From Manduca sexta (Eukaryota; Arthropoda; Insecta; Lepidoptera; Sphingidae), in the NCBI RefSeq assembly GCF_014839805.1, contig NC_051116.1, positions 3,639,556 to 3,703,555 of the forward strand: a stretch of 64,000 nucleotides of DNA, in the 5' to 3' direction. The notes beneath the pieces are model-generated. The model worked only from the letters and a program-made list of their open reading frames with translations, was not told the origin of the DNA and ran no database searches. Below, one piece after another: positions 1 to 11,018 of the stretch (the stretch's first letter is position 1; each line of letters begins with the position of its first letter). The position numbers were made by a program, and so were the translations under genes.

Positions 1-420
1 ACACAAAACGAATTTTTCAGTTGAAACCGGTAGTTCCTGAGATTAGACATTACTGCTCCGCTCCTATTGGTCATAGCGTGATGATATATAGCCTATAGCA
101 CTCCACGAACAAAAGGCTATCCAACGCAAAAATATTTTTTCTGTTGGGACCGGTAGTTCCTGAGTTTAGCCATTACTGCTCCGCTCCTAGTGGGTATAGC
201 GTGATGATATATAGCCTATAGCACTCCACAAACAAAGGGCTATCCAACACAAAAAGATTTTTTCAGTTCGAACCGGTAGTTCCTGAGATAAGACATTACT
301 GCTCCGCTCCTATTGGGTATAGCGTGATGATATATAGCCTATAGCACTCCACGAACAAAAGGCTATCCACCGCAAATATAATTTTTCAGTTTGGACCGGT
401 AGTTCCTGAGATTAGCGCGT
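1..420. repeat. 123-bp tandem repeat, three full units plus a partial
   Basis: The motif ACCGGTAGTTCCTGAG recurs at 26, 149, 272 and 395, an exact 123-bp period. Each unit also holds a shared stretch reading TACTGCTCCGCTCCTA and a segment GATGATATATAGCCTATAGC. Units differ by scattered substitutions. The last unit runs directly into the LINE-type tail that follows, so this looks like a tandemly expanded 3' untranslated region of a non-LTR retrotransposon. The array may extend left of the window. Confidence 0.85.
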
Positions 421-472
421 TCAAACAAACAAACAAACAAACAAACTCTTCAGCTTTATATAATAGTATAGA
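395..472 (+). mobile_element. non-LTR retrotransposon 3' tail
   Basis: The string GAGATTAGCGCGTTCAAACA leads into a (CAAA)n run at about 424-446 and then TCTTCAGCTTTATATAATAG. An inverted relative of the same tail lies at about 60795-60860, in the same order of blocks. This is a tail type seen at the 3' end of lepidopteran LINEs. Family assignment is inference. No coding part is present here. Confidence 0.6.
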
Positions 473-825
473 TTTAATTTATTAATATACATAATATAAA
501 GCTATCTGAAATTATATCTTCTTAAAAATTTATAAATTACAGACAGGTAATTTTATTTATTAAGGTGAGAGACGGTTTAATGCTTAATTTAGCTTGATGT
601 GTTAGACATGTCTGATATATAAGGCTCCAGTGAAAAGCAGTTAAAAAAACTGTTTTCAGAGACACTAGTACACATAAATTACCATCCTTACATATTTCAT
701 CAGAGACAATTCTCACAACTTAGATATTTATGTCATCGGTATTAAGACGAATGAAATGGTAGGCATTTTTATTAACTGATACCTTATATTAATATATCGT
801 ATGAGGCTTTTGTTACATATATCCG

Positions 826-1040
826 CGTCTTTTACCTCCGAAGAGGTAAGCAAAGGTGTAACTAGTATAATCACTTTTCGACATGGGTACCCCGTCCCAA
901 TCGTCATAGATCGTATTAATTCAAGACTTTAAACTGATACTGTGCAGTAACTCTAATACCGCTTTGCCTGACGCGAAATTTGAACCCGAAACCTCGGTAG
1001 TCGTACAGCGTACGTAATGCAACTAAACCACCGAGGCAGT
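826..1040 (-). mobile_element. degenerate tRNA-derived SINE (family A)
   Basis: Read on the minus strand there is a tRNA-like head (TGGTTTAGTTGCATTACGTA region), a B-box-like GGTTTCGGGTTCAAATT region, and a 3' part matching the conserved tail of the complete copy at 56475-56735. It is shared with copy B at 20074-20315, so it predates the duplication. Confidence 0.65.
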
Positions 1041-1123
1041 ATTTATTTCCCGGTCTGTAATTATATGAACAATAACAACATTCATTTGCCTTAATAATTC
1101 ATGTATGAAACATATTTCCATTA

Positions 1124-1550
1124 TATTTGCTGGTGGTAGGATATATTTTATATCCGCCTGGATAGCGGTCACTGTATACAAGGTGTTAAAACCCACCATA
1201 GTGGCCCACGTAAGTGTGTCGCGTTCCGGGATCAGCTTGTGCGTATCCGGTTCCAACAAGCATAATTTTGTCGACTCTCAAGAGTTGCTGGTGGTAGGAT
1301 ATATTTTATATCCGCCTGGATAGTGACCACTATACATATGGTGTTAAAACCGGCCATAGTGGCCCACGAAAGTGACGCGTTCCGGGATCAGCATGTGTAT
1401 ATCTGGTTTCAACAGTCCGGCCTTCTTGTGTCGACTGCCGGGCATAATTGTGTCGACTCAAGGGGTAACCATCTCTCATCAGTCGATATACTATTGGATC
1501 CCATTCCAATCACCATTAACTGCAGTGAGGCCTTTGCCCCTCACGTGTGA
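1124..1550 (+). mobile_element. SINE-like repeat family C, head-to-tail dimer
   Basis: Two consecutive copies begin with CTGGTGGTAGGATATATTTT at about 1128 and 1288. The first is truncated after GTCGACTCTCAAGAG; the second runs through ATCTCTCATCAGTCGATATA to a CCCC..GTG end. Each begins with a small stem-loop (arms GGATATA and TATATCC) inside an outer GTGGT/ACCAC stem. Short ORFs here are accidental. The same dimer is in copy B at 20403-20830. Confidence 0.8.
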
Positions 1551-2656
1551 AATAAAAAATATAATTTGATATAAAAATCAACTTCGCGAGAATTGCTCCC
1601 CAGTATCGTTATGTTTAAAAATATATGTAGAGTCGACGAAATGTCGAGTGTTGGACATTATGCAACGCTTTTTTAAAGGCTAGAGTGGGCATGTGACCCA
1701 GTTTCGGAGATATTTTGGCGTACAAAGATGTAATTTTTAAGATTAGTTATGTAGAGGCTAGATAGAGATGCTTTTTTAAGTGAGGTGCCATATATGATGG
1801 TATGCTATACGATTTTCAATAAACACTAACCTAAATAATAAACATCTTACATCATCTTTTTTTTGCCTCATTTATCCCACTCTGATGTGGGATGACACAT
1901 TTAATTTAAAATATTGAAATAAAACTATTGTACGGATTTTGTTGCGGTTTTATGTTATAATTTTCTTCCGACGTTTCGAAGACTTTGCAGTCTTCATGCT
2001 CACGGGGAGGACTGGGGTGTTTGGTCATCCGAAAAGTCAGTTACGATATTTACCTACATTTTACAATTATATAAAATTGATTAATGATAAAATCCGTAAA
2101 ATATCTTTATCTTAATGTCTAATATACGCGTTAACATAAGAAATCATAATTTAAGCATGTTGTAGAAATGATTTGGTTTAAATACAACCGGCCTAATTGA
2201 TGTTAGTTTCTTATAGCTAGTTCAATTCCAGGCAAGTAAGAATATCCCATAACTGTATTGCTATCTCATATGCCATCCCGTTGAAACCCCATATACACTG
2301 CCACTAACTAAGTAGAAAACTACAATTTTGAATTACAAATGGATCTCTGCAAAGGACTGCATTTCTACTCATAGGTATTTTTTTATCAAACATCTGTTTG
2401 GATATAACCGAGCATTATGAATAAAAATTGTAGTATAATTTGACAAATGCAGAACCTATTGTTTTTTAAATCGAAAATTGAGATATTTTCTTTGTTTACG
2501 ACCAATTACACTAAAATCTAAACTTACAAAGCTCATTCAATAGAACAATATCGAATATTTTTACGAAACACAAAAGCTTTAGTTGAATTCAACAAAATTG
2601 TTATACCATTCTCATTGGCGCCATATAGAACATTGAATTCGGCGCGCTAGATTCTA

Positions 2657-2884
2657 TTACAGTGCAAAATTCCGTACATATGAAAAAAATAAAACAATAT
2701 ACGGCGCTTTAGGTAGATTTTGCAGTTCCAGCTTTATTTGGATTTTATTTAAAAATACTGGCGAAACGGTTGGCAATTTTGAAACACCTGGAAACTGGAG
2801 GGTGTAATATGTACCTGGAGTGACAGTATAAATGGAAAATTCGTCAGTTACTATATAAAAATCTCCGGAGTCAAAGGCCGGCAT
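2657..2884 (-). other. 75-codon ORF of unknown meaning in duplication copy A
   Basis: ATG-to-stop ORF starting MPAFDSGDFYIVTDEFSIYT. The same ORF occurs at full length in copy B (21932-22159, one E-to-G change seen) and copy C (62560-62787). The reading frame stays open a few codons upstream of the ATG before a TAG. There is no recognised domain, signal peptide or family. Preservation in three copies may only reflect how recent the copies are, because flanking non-coding DNA is equally similar. Confidence 0.25.
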
Positions 2885-3393
2885 CGTCCTAGCGACTATC
2901 TCGGTATGTCTCTAGTCTTTAATATTTGAACCACACTACAAACCATCAATCCCAATAAACTAAATTAAAAGTTATAATAATAACAAAGTTGAACACGCAT
3001 CACCGTCAATCATAAAATTACTTATTTGAACCCCCAATTGGCATGATGTCTATTTGAATCGAGTGAATTATCCAATTTATAATCTAAAATATTGTACGCC
3101 ATCTCTCCCAATGGTACTCGATAAGCAATCATTTAATAAAATTGAGTGGATTGGACATTCTGACACGAGATTTTGAACAAACTGACACTAAAGCAGATAG
3201 TTTTTGTCCGAAGAAAAGAAACAATTCTCGAGAGAGGAATATAATCACTCCTTCAGCGTAACAATGGCTCTATCCCTCAATCTGTAGAGCCGTTTCAAGA
3301 ATCTTAGCAAATAAACCTAGAAGCAACTTTGCTCGCAGTTTTCGTCTAGGCGCATATCACGATTTTATCAAATCTTATTTCTTTGAAGTGTAC

Positions 3394-3490
3394 TCAATTT
3401 GTCATTTGACGTAGCTTTTTACCACTCAATCTATTTTTGGCCATTTCTCTTGTTTTTATACGAACCGTTGGAGATGAAAGGTTTTCATAC
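3394..3490 (-). CDS. candidate terminal exon, unknown gene (copy A)
   Basis: On the minus strand a pyrimidine-rich tract ends in TTTTTGTTTCAG at 3491. It is followed by an open frame of 31 codons starting YENLSSPTVRIKTREMAKNR and ending in TGA at 3394. The peptide is basic and polar and reads like a coding C-terminus, but I recognise no family and found no convincing upstream exon. Copy B (22669-22765) preserves the frame. Copy C (63297-63392) has one fewer T in a T-run, which shifts the frame and ends it early. It could be a chance ORF behind a chance acceptor. Confidence 0.25.
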
Positions 3491-6192
3491 CTGAAACAAA
3501 AAGTAAAAATATTATTGTCAGGGGCAGATAAGAACATTCCACAATATTAAGTTAAAATAGTTTTATGTTGTTGATGGGGTCACAAAAGGGGTATAAAAAC
3601 TTTATATCTAATATTACGATAAAAAATAAAATATATGGAGTTAATAAATTATTTTACTATACCAAATACATCATTCACGTGGTGCAAAACGGCGGATTTA
3701 TTATGCTTAGTAATCAAAACGTCCATGTAAGATAAACAAATTATAAAATAACCTTTTCTTTTTGATTTTAAAAGGTCTCTAAAATAATTTTGTACTTCAA
3801 AAGAAAATTAAAACCAATTTCAAAAGCTTTTGTTCGTAATTTTTCAATTTAAACTATTATGATGTCATAAAACTAACGTCAAATTGAAATTTAAGTGAAG
3901 GAATATCAGTCCCAAATGAAATTAGCCGACTAAAATAATATTGGAGTTAAGAGATGCCGCATACGTTTCTTTTGTTTGACGGTTCGAACACGCATTTTAT
4001 TTTATTTTTTACAATTGAATGTAATAGTGAACCACTCATACAGAATTTAATAAATATAATATATTTAATAACAACTCTACCTATTAATTTAATTTTATAA
4101 TGTCCTTTACAACCAAAAGGCCGTCTCAGGCGGGTTAGCGCAGTACATATACTTTATAGTCCGAAGTTTTATTAATTACTTCTATTACGGTTAGTGATTC
4201 TACTTACTATCAAGTAAGCATATTACTCTTTACGTTCTCATTTAAACTATCTACTTTCAATGTAGATTTTATTTCTGTACGAATTAAATATGTCTATCTA
4301 ATTTTCCAGTGGAAAAAAAAACCTATTTCAATGAAAATGCATTCCTATTACTTTTACGAGTACGACTTTTCATACTACTTTACATAAGAATAAATTATTC
4401 CTTTTTTTATTTGTTGTTCTTAAAATAATTCAATTTTGCACTAAATCTTGGATAGTCTGCGTAAACCCTAATTCTTTACCCTTAGGTCGTTGGACGATAA
4501 TTATTTTTTTTTCATTTTAACGTGCTTAAAGAGCTCTTTGAATTCATTTTTAAAATTAACTCACGTTTTCTTTTCATTTTGATATAGAGTTTTACTTTAA
4601 AAAAATGTCTCCAGGGAATCTGATTGAAAGTATGATGAATTCATATTATAATATAATTACAATGAACATATTATTATTATAACCAAGACGTCTCCGTATC
4701 AGTCGCTAAGCACAAAATCTCTCCGTTTCTGCTTTTAGGTGTCGAAAATTATGTGTTTGTAATAATTGGTATATTTATTTTCATATTATTTGTTACTTGG
4801 GTACTAGACCACGTAAATTATCTTCCTAGAATACAGCGATCAATCATTTTTTGAACCAACACTTGCTTAATTTTAATATTTTCAACCCATAAACCAAATA
4901 CCCCTTCGATCTTACGTAATAGAACAAACCAACTCTACAAACACTCTATTAGTACGAATGACCCGCGTGTTACAAAGCAGTTAGTTGTATCAGCTCTATA
5001 TGTGTTCCTGCGTCGTAGTCGAAATGTTTTGTACTTCCTTAGCGATTTGACTTCATTACTATTTGAATTAAGTAGAGCGCTATCTTGTCTCTTGATCGTC
5101 TGGCAGCTTTTAACCAATTTAAAAAAAGGAATAATATTAGATTTGCTTGGAATAGACTCGGTGTCTTAAATTGCCTGATATGGCGCTATGCTTCCCCTTA
5201 TTATATTATGGACCGAAAGACACACGTCGAAAAGTGGTAAAGTTGATCTCTACTTACCACCTCGTGGATATAAAACGTGAATGTGTGCAAAAAAGGAAGA
5301 GGTTGCTAAAATTGACGTTATTTTTTAAGTCGTAAATTCATTTTTTTGTTTTTGTGTACTCCTAAAGTAAACAGAGATTGAATAATCTTATTAGTCTATT
5401 TGTTGTTGGCAGCTTCTTGTACATCAAATTCTTTTCCTATAAAAAAGATTAGCCGTGTATTTTCAGGGATTAAGATTACTTATATATATTTAACATAGCA
5501 TATTTGTATTTCCTTTGACCGAAAATCCAGACATGGTCACAAATCTTTCACAAAATATTATATTTAGTAATAACGAGAAAAAATATCATAAGGTAAATTC
5601 ATTTAGGAATTAAGAGGACACAGAGAGACATATAAAAACACAGAAACACAGGTTAAACTTATAAAACACCGCTTTCTCGTCGCGGTTAATAAAGTCAAAT
5701 TTAACATTTACACATATCACTATATATAGCGTGCATTAGGAGACTTAACATTCGATATTCTAGAGCTACTGAAATGCAGTTTTACAAAGCTCAGCTTATC
5801 TATAGGGCCTTCAATCAATGCTCGTGTCGTAATCCAGTTAAAAGGTTTCATTACATTTGACGTTAGGTCAAACAACACTGGCTAGAGTCATGTCCCTGTA
5901 TAATGGTAGATATCAAATAAATTATGCAGTGCAAAGCACACAAAGCCGCCGGGCCGACGTTCTGCAGATGTACCTTATCTTGTGATACATACGGACGGAC
6001 AGTTTGAACAGCATTTCAAATGGTTTAAGGACAGTAGATAGTAGCGACTCTATCAGTATGTATTAGAGTTTAAAATGGTATGGTATGTTTATTGCGCAGA
6101 ACTGATGTTGAAGTATTTGAAGTACAACATAGTCCAAATATATACTAAACAAGTATATATACTCGCTACCTAAAGTTATTAAGTTAGTTTTA

Positions 6193-6463
6193 CTGGTGAT
6201 AGGTCTCTTATATGTGAGAGTCTGCCTGGGTACGTACCACCGCAATGTCTATTTCTGCCGCCAAGCAATAGTATGAAGTCACTGTTGTGTTCTGATTTGA
6301 AGGACATGTAGCCAGTGTAATTACTGGACATAATAAGATTTAACATCTCATGTCTCAGGATGGCGAGCGCATTGGAATACTAAACAATACTTTGTAATTC
6401 AAGGTGTTGGATGATGTGTCTACCGTTCAAGGACGACTTACAACGTAATCTAAAGCTCCTTAA
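6193..6463 (+). mobile_element. SINE-like repeat family D (copy A)
   Basis: It begins with a hairpin block (CTGGTGATAGGTCTCTTATA) and continues with ATTTCTGCCGCCAAGCAATA, a block reading GTAGCCAGTGTAATTACTGG and ATCTCATGTCTCAGGATGGC. The distal third diverges from the other D copies. It ends at the TTAA where the piggyBac-like element sits. The same repeat is in copy B at 25467-25738. Confidence 0.75.
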
Positions 6464-7754
6464 CCCGGCGAGCATGTGGTGAAAAAATGTAACAAGAAGT
6501 ATGAGGCAGGGTATGACATACCACTTAAAAAAATTGGCTATAAAACTTGTTTCTGAAGAAGTATTATACTATTTATTTTTTGGTATAATAAGACAATACC
6601 ATCATAACGCATTGGAAATAAAACAATCGCGCCATTTTAACAATTTTATTTTTTTACTAAGTAATAGTATAAGTCACTTTGAATTTCAAACAAACACTTT
6701 CAGTCTCTTAAAAACTAAAAGGAACTAAAGTAAAACCAGTTTTATGATAAAAAAAAAACTTAATCGTATGATAGAATATGAAATAATTATCTTTATAAAC
6801 TAAAAAAATCACAAAACAATTTAAGAACATCTTAGGAACTGGAGATAAAATCTGTGCAGTTTTTGCAAAAAACATTGCATGCTCCACACTAATAGCCTTT
6901 CCTCAGCTTGTTCATGAGTATTTTGTCTTATGATTATTTTTGTTGGGGTAATCTCTACATCTAATAAAATGACCAGGAACATTTTGAGTCGATGAAAGTG
7001 ATTCGTTGATCTGGGAAGAAATTCTCTGACGTATATAAATCGAAATATATATTTTTTGTCATTTCACATCTTCACGTGTTCGTAAACTAAAGCCAAGCCT
7101 AAGTTACGGATGAAATCGGTCCATTTAGTGTCTTTGCCCTGATTTTCACGAAACATAGGACCCCTGGGGCCCGTGGGCCCCTCTCAGGGGATCCGCAAGT
7201 AAAATAAAAGTTAAAGAAAAACTATAAAGTGCACGCTTTTGCACTCTTGTATATCTAAAAATAAATACAGAAGTAAACTGCTAGTAAAACAAATTTAAGA
7301 ATCCAACTGAACAACATCAACCCAAACATTACGACTTTGGTCGCAAAAGGTCGCATAAGGTGGCATTAGTGGTCCGCACTAAATAAAAGTTTGCGAAACC
7401 CTGTTCTAGTAAGTACATCTTCTATCATAGACCGAAGTTGTTTTTCTATTTTCAACATCCATTTTCTATTAAAATCTACAATTAAACAAAGAAAATAGGT
7501 TAAAATAGCAGAAAAAGCAATTTTAGTTTTTGTCACACCAGCTATGAGGCGGGGTATCACGTACCCGAACTCAGTTTGCAAGCGTGTAACTCGAATGCAG
7601 GTTGCCGCGACACTGTGATCACCCCACTATTACCTTCCGCAACCCTGTAACTCCAGCTACTCAAAGAGACTATAAGTTTGAAAGTCAGGCACAAAAAATA
7701 TACGCCAGTAATTAACATGGGGGGTATGACATACCCCGCCACACGCTCGCCGGG
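6464..7754. mobile_element. non-autonomous piggyBac-like (TTAA) DNA transposon
   Basis: The element is flanked by TTAA at 6460-6463 and 7755-7758. Copy B has the uninterrupted site with a single TTAA at 25735-25738, which defines both ends exactly. Terminal inverted repeats are CCCGGCGAGCATGTGG at the left and the complement of CCCGGCGAGCGTGTGG at the right. Subterminal palindromes GGTATGACATACC lie at 6510-6522 and 7723-7735, with a degenerate GGGTATCACGTACCC near 7552-7566. TTAA duplication with CCC-starting TIRs is the hallmark of the piggyBac superfamily. No frame is long enough for a transposase (about 600 residues in the family); the short ORFs inside are not recognisable. A GC-rich hairpin (GGGGCCC-GT-GGGCCCC) lies near 7168-7184. 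Confidence 0.92.
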
Positions 7755-8039
7755 TTAAGAATACTTCAGGCAGTAGTTCTGCTTTGTAGCAAAACGTTTA
7801 TTACTATAACTCCCAAGGGTACTGACTATGGTGTCCTCGCTAGGTCCTTTTATTTTATTTTGACATCATTTTAGAACTGGAATCCTCAGAGGAGGTGTGG
7901 TGGACGGCTAGTCGTAAACACTAAGCCTTACTGTACACTGTAACATGTGTGTTGCTCCTCACATTGAAGTGGGTTAAAGGAAGGTAGGCAGAAATAAAAT
8001 AAAGAAAGGGTAGTATCAAAAACATAAAAAAAAACTAAT

Positions 8040-8310
8040 TGACACTTGCACGGTCTAATGGCGTAATTGTATTGTGTGCGCGATATGTCTACTCCGCTGT
8101 AGTCTCGGGTTCAAATCCCAGGTCGGTCAAAGGGATATTGGGTATTTTACTCAGTATCACTCCAGAGTGTGCAATTGTTCCCGATAAATGGTGCTACGAC
8201 TCGCTTCATATTACATAGAACCGAACAAAGCTGGCGAAATGTTGGAGTGTTACACCTCTGCTCACTCTGATAAGAGAAAATGCGTGATGTCATGCGTGTA
8301 TGTATTATAT
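8040..8310 (+). mobile_element. tRNA-derived SINE (family A), copy A of duplication
   Basis: The head reads GGTCTAATGGCGTAATTGTA with a B-box-like GGGTTCAAATCCC. The 3' body retains TACTCAGTATCACTCCAGAG and GCGTGATGTCATGCGTGTAT with a (TATG)-like tail. It is diverged from the intact copy at 56475. Copy B has it at 26022-26300. This is not a functional tRNA gene. Confidence 0.8.
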
Positions 8311-8507
8311 ATAAACACTTATGAACAACTTTAAGTAATTAAATATTTATACAAAGAGCCAACATCGCATATAGTTAAAAAGTTAAAAAATCAAGCACTA
8401 AGGGTTCTTGTTCCTGTTCTCCTTCTCAAATTAAATTTTCCTTAATAAGAGCCATAGTTAATGGTTTTGAGGATAAGTAATAAAAATGAATACAGAGCTT
8501 AATTTAT

Positions 8508-9007
8508 NNNNNNNNNNNNNNNNNNNNNNNNNNNNNNNNNNNNNNNNNNNNNNNNNNNNNNNNNNNNNNNNNNNNNNNNNNNNNNNNNNNNNNNNNNNNN
8601 NNNNNNNNNNNNNNNNNNNNNNNNNNNNNNNNNNNNNNNNNNNNNNNNNNNNNNNNNNNNNNNNNNNNNNNNNNNNNNNNNNNNNNNNNNNNNNNNNNNN
8701 NNNNNNNNNNNNNNNNNNNNNNNNNNNNNNNNNNNNNNNNNNNNNNNNNNNNNNNNNNNNNNNNNNNNNNNNNNNNNNNNNNNNNNNNNNNNNNNNNNNN
8801 NNNNNNNNNNNNNNNNNNNNNNNNNNNNNNNNNNNNNNNNNNNNNNNNNNNNNNNNNNNNNNNNNNNNNNNNNNNNNNNNNNNNNNNNNNNNNNNNNNNN
8901 NNNNNNNNNNNNNNNNNNNNNNNNNNNNNNNNNNNNNNNNNNNNNNNNNNNNNNNNNNNNNNNNNNNNNNNNNNNNNNNNNNNNNNNNNNNNNNNNNNNN
9001 NNNNNNN
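8508..9007. other. assembly gap of 500 N
   Basis: Exactly 500 undetermined bases. It falls precisely where copy A stops matching copy B, so the right edge of the duplication is unresolved. Frames running through the N block are artefacts. Confidence 0.99.
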
Positions 9008-10727
9008 ACTACTTGAAACTTAAACATACTAGCACTTAACCCTTTACTCATTTGCATAATATACAGGCTGTAGCAAAACATAACTCACGATCCCTGACGT
9101 GAGTTTTCACGCTAAGTACTCGTATCACTTGAACTTGAACCAAGGGAATTTGTGTTTGATCGCCGACCTGTGACGATGTTTACATGAAAGGGATTGCTTT
9201 GTGAAGTGAGACACCCTTAAACTAAGCACTTTGTATAAAGCTTTATAATTCCCGGTAATGAGTGTTCAAACACTCGTTTATTACGTCGCTCCACTGCGGC
9301 GTGACCGCGCTCCTGTACCTAGGTGATCTCACACTCGCTCCTGAGCTCTCATACACTGCCATCAGCTCATCGCTCCACCAGCCCGCGCGTCACACCACGC
9401 TCCCTGAACGTGGTTACACACTCGCTCCTAGCCTATCATATCTCTGGTCTCTCTCTCTCTCATACTATTCGCGTGACGCGTTCGGTCACCGCACTCGCTC
9501 ATTAAAGCGCTCACAGTCTGCTGTGTTCAGTTAGCGTTCCGTTCGACCGTACATACATTACAGTCCCGAATCACCCACTCGGAACTACAAATTCCCCAGC
9601 CATTCCTGCATGAAGTGGTTCCCTATCCACTACAGCTCTTCAAACATTTCAAATAGCAAATTTCCCACACCCTGGCACCCATTTGGTATAATTTATGGCG
9701 GCACTCGGTTCTCTCCCTCGCCCGGCGACACGACACGGCGCGACAAAAAAGTCGACAAATCGGCACTCCCAGCGACGATTTCGCCGAGAGGGTGATTTTT
9801 CACGAAGATTGCGCCTCATATGATGTCCGAGCATGATACGCTGGGTCGCTGGGCGCGGGGTGCGGAGCGGCGCGGTGCGGGGCGGGGCGGGGACTGGTTG
9901 ATATATTGGGACTGTCTTCTATATTAATAGCCTGTGGAGTTAAATGAACTTGTATTGAGGTTGTGTTTTAATGTTGCACTTTTTTATCACTTCCTAAAGA
10001 GCCGGTTATCATAGTTTTTGGTTTTAATAGTTCAATGAATTTCACGAATCATTGCTCTGTTTGGTTAACGTCATCCCATACTAAAGTTTCCTGGTCATAA
10101 TCACGCGTGCTAGTTTGCGAGTCATCAACCCAAATCAACATTTTATTTAAATTGAACTTCACTTCTGGTGAAATGGGGTCACGAATAAAAAAGCTAGGGC
10201 CTAGGGCCTAGCTTAGGGCCTGTTTTACAATGTTCAAGTAAATATTTTCCATTAATAACGTATAAGGCAGTTCAATCTGAAAGCACTGTTTTTTTACTAT
10301 TTATTTCAGAGCATGACTTTTATATTTGGTCACATTATATTCGACATTTGGCGTTTACTCAAACATAATTTTACTTTGATTAATACAGCATTAAACAGAT
10401 AATACTGCATTAGTGTCGAGACTAACATGATCGTGATTAAAGTTGTTTACTTCAGATCGTTAATTGCAAACAAAATATTAATCAATTCCTTGCGGGATTT
10501 GCGTTGAATAGATCTCATTAAAACCGATAAACCGAAATGTTTATTAACAAAAATGATATTACAATAACATATAAAAGCTTCTCTATAAAATAAATAGACT
10601 AACTGGAGAAGTACTGTATCAGAGAGAATCTAAGCAAAGCGAGATCTTGTGTTTCGTATAATGAGTGAATTTTCGAGTCCCAAAAAAATGTTCTCGTTTT
10701 AATTCCTACTAAGTTTTGCACTATTAG
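9008..10727. other. unassigned region with CpG-rich block
   Basis: About 9260-9895 is markedly richer in GC and CpG than its surroundings. It contains repeated CTCGCTCC words, a CT run near 9450 and, at about 9841-9895, a G-rich stretch including GCGGGGCGGGGCGGGG. The ORF at 9262-9534 shows no recognisable domain and overlaps low-complexity sequence. The block could be a promoter/CpG region or an LTR remnant; I could not find paired LTR ends or a primer-binding site. From 9900 to 10727 the sequence is AT-rich with nothing recognisable, apart from a short direct repeat of CTAGGGC near 10192-10222. Confidence 0.4.
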
Positions 10728-11018
10728 CGGCGATAGCCTAGTTGGGCGTGGAACAGATTGCCGAGACGAATGTCCGCAGGTCCAAAACCCAAGGGCTATG
10801 ACTTTTCTAAAAATGATGTGTGAATTCTTTGTGAATTATCGCTTGTTTTAACGGTGAAGGAAAACATCGTGAGGATACCTGCATACCTGAGAAGCTCTCT
10901 ATAGGAATTTTGAGGATGTGTGAAGTCTACCAATTCGCACTAGGCCTCACTAATCCCTTTAGTAGTAGAGGAGGCCCGTGCGCAGTAGAGGGACAGTGTA
11001 TAATACAGGACTGATACT
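10728..11018 (+). mobile_element. tRNA-derived SINE (family B)
   Basis: The head is GGCGATAGCCTAGTTGGGCG, followed by ACGAATGTCCGCAGG, then CGGTGAAGGAAAACATCGTG, GAAGTCTACCAATTCGCACT, and an end reading ACAGTGTATAATACAGGACT. The same block order occurs in ten other copies in this window. The tRNA-like head and short tail point to a SINE. Confidence 0.85.

Larger units (their letters stand above)
472..8507. repeat. segmental duplication copy A
   Basis: From ATTTAATTTATTAATATAC onward this segment aligns colinearly with 19722-26504 (copy B). Positions 2125 to about 4100 also align with copy C at 62028-64000. The offset to B is 19250 at the left end, 19275 around 2657 and 17997 at the right end. 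Most of that last change comes from the 1291-bp TTAA element present only here. The right edge is hidden by the N gap at 8508. Sequence after the gap does not match copy B, so the true boundary is unknown. Between 2125 and 6190 I see AT-rich sequence with only the weak minus-strand ORFs listed separately. Confidence 0.95.

Noticed and set aside
1..420. CRISPR-like array
   Set aside because: The units are contiguous 123-bp tandem copies without unique spacers, in a eukaryotic genome.
8458..9081. Long open frames through N blocks (also 30350-30949 and 50750-51403)
   Set aside because: They consist almost entirely of undetermined bases; the openness comes from the N run.
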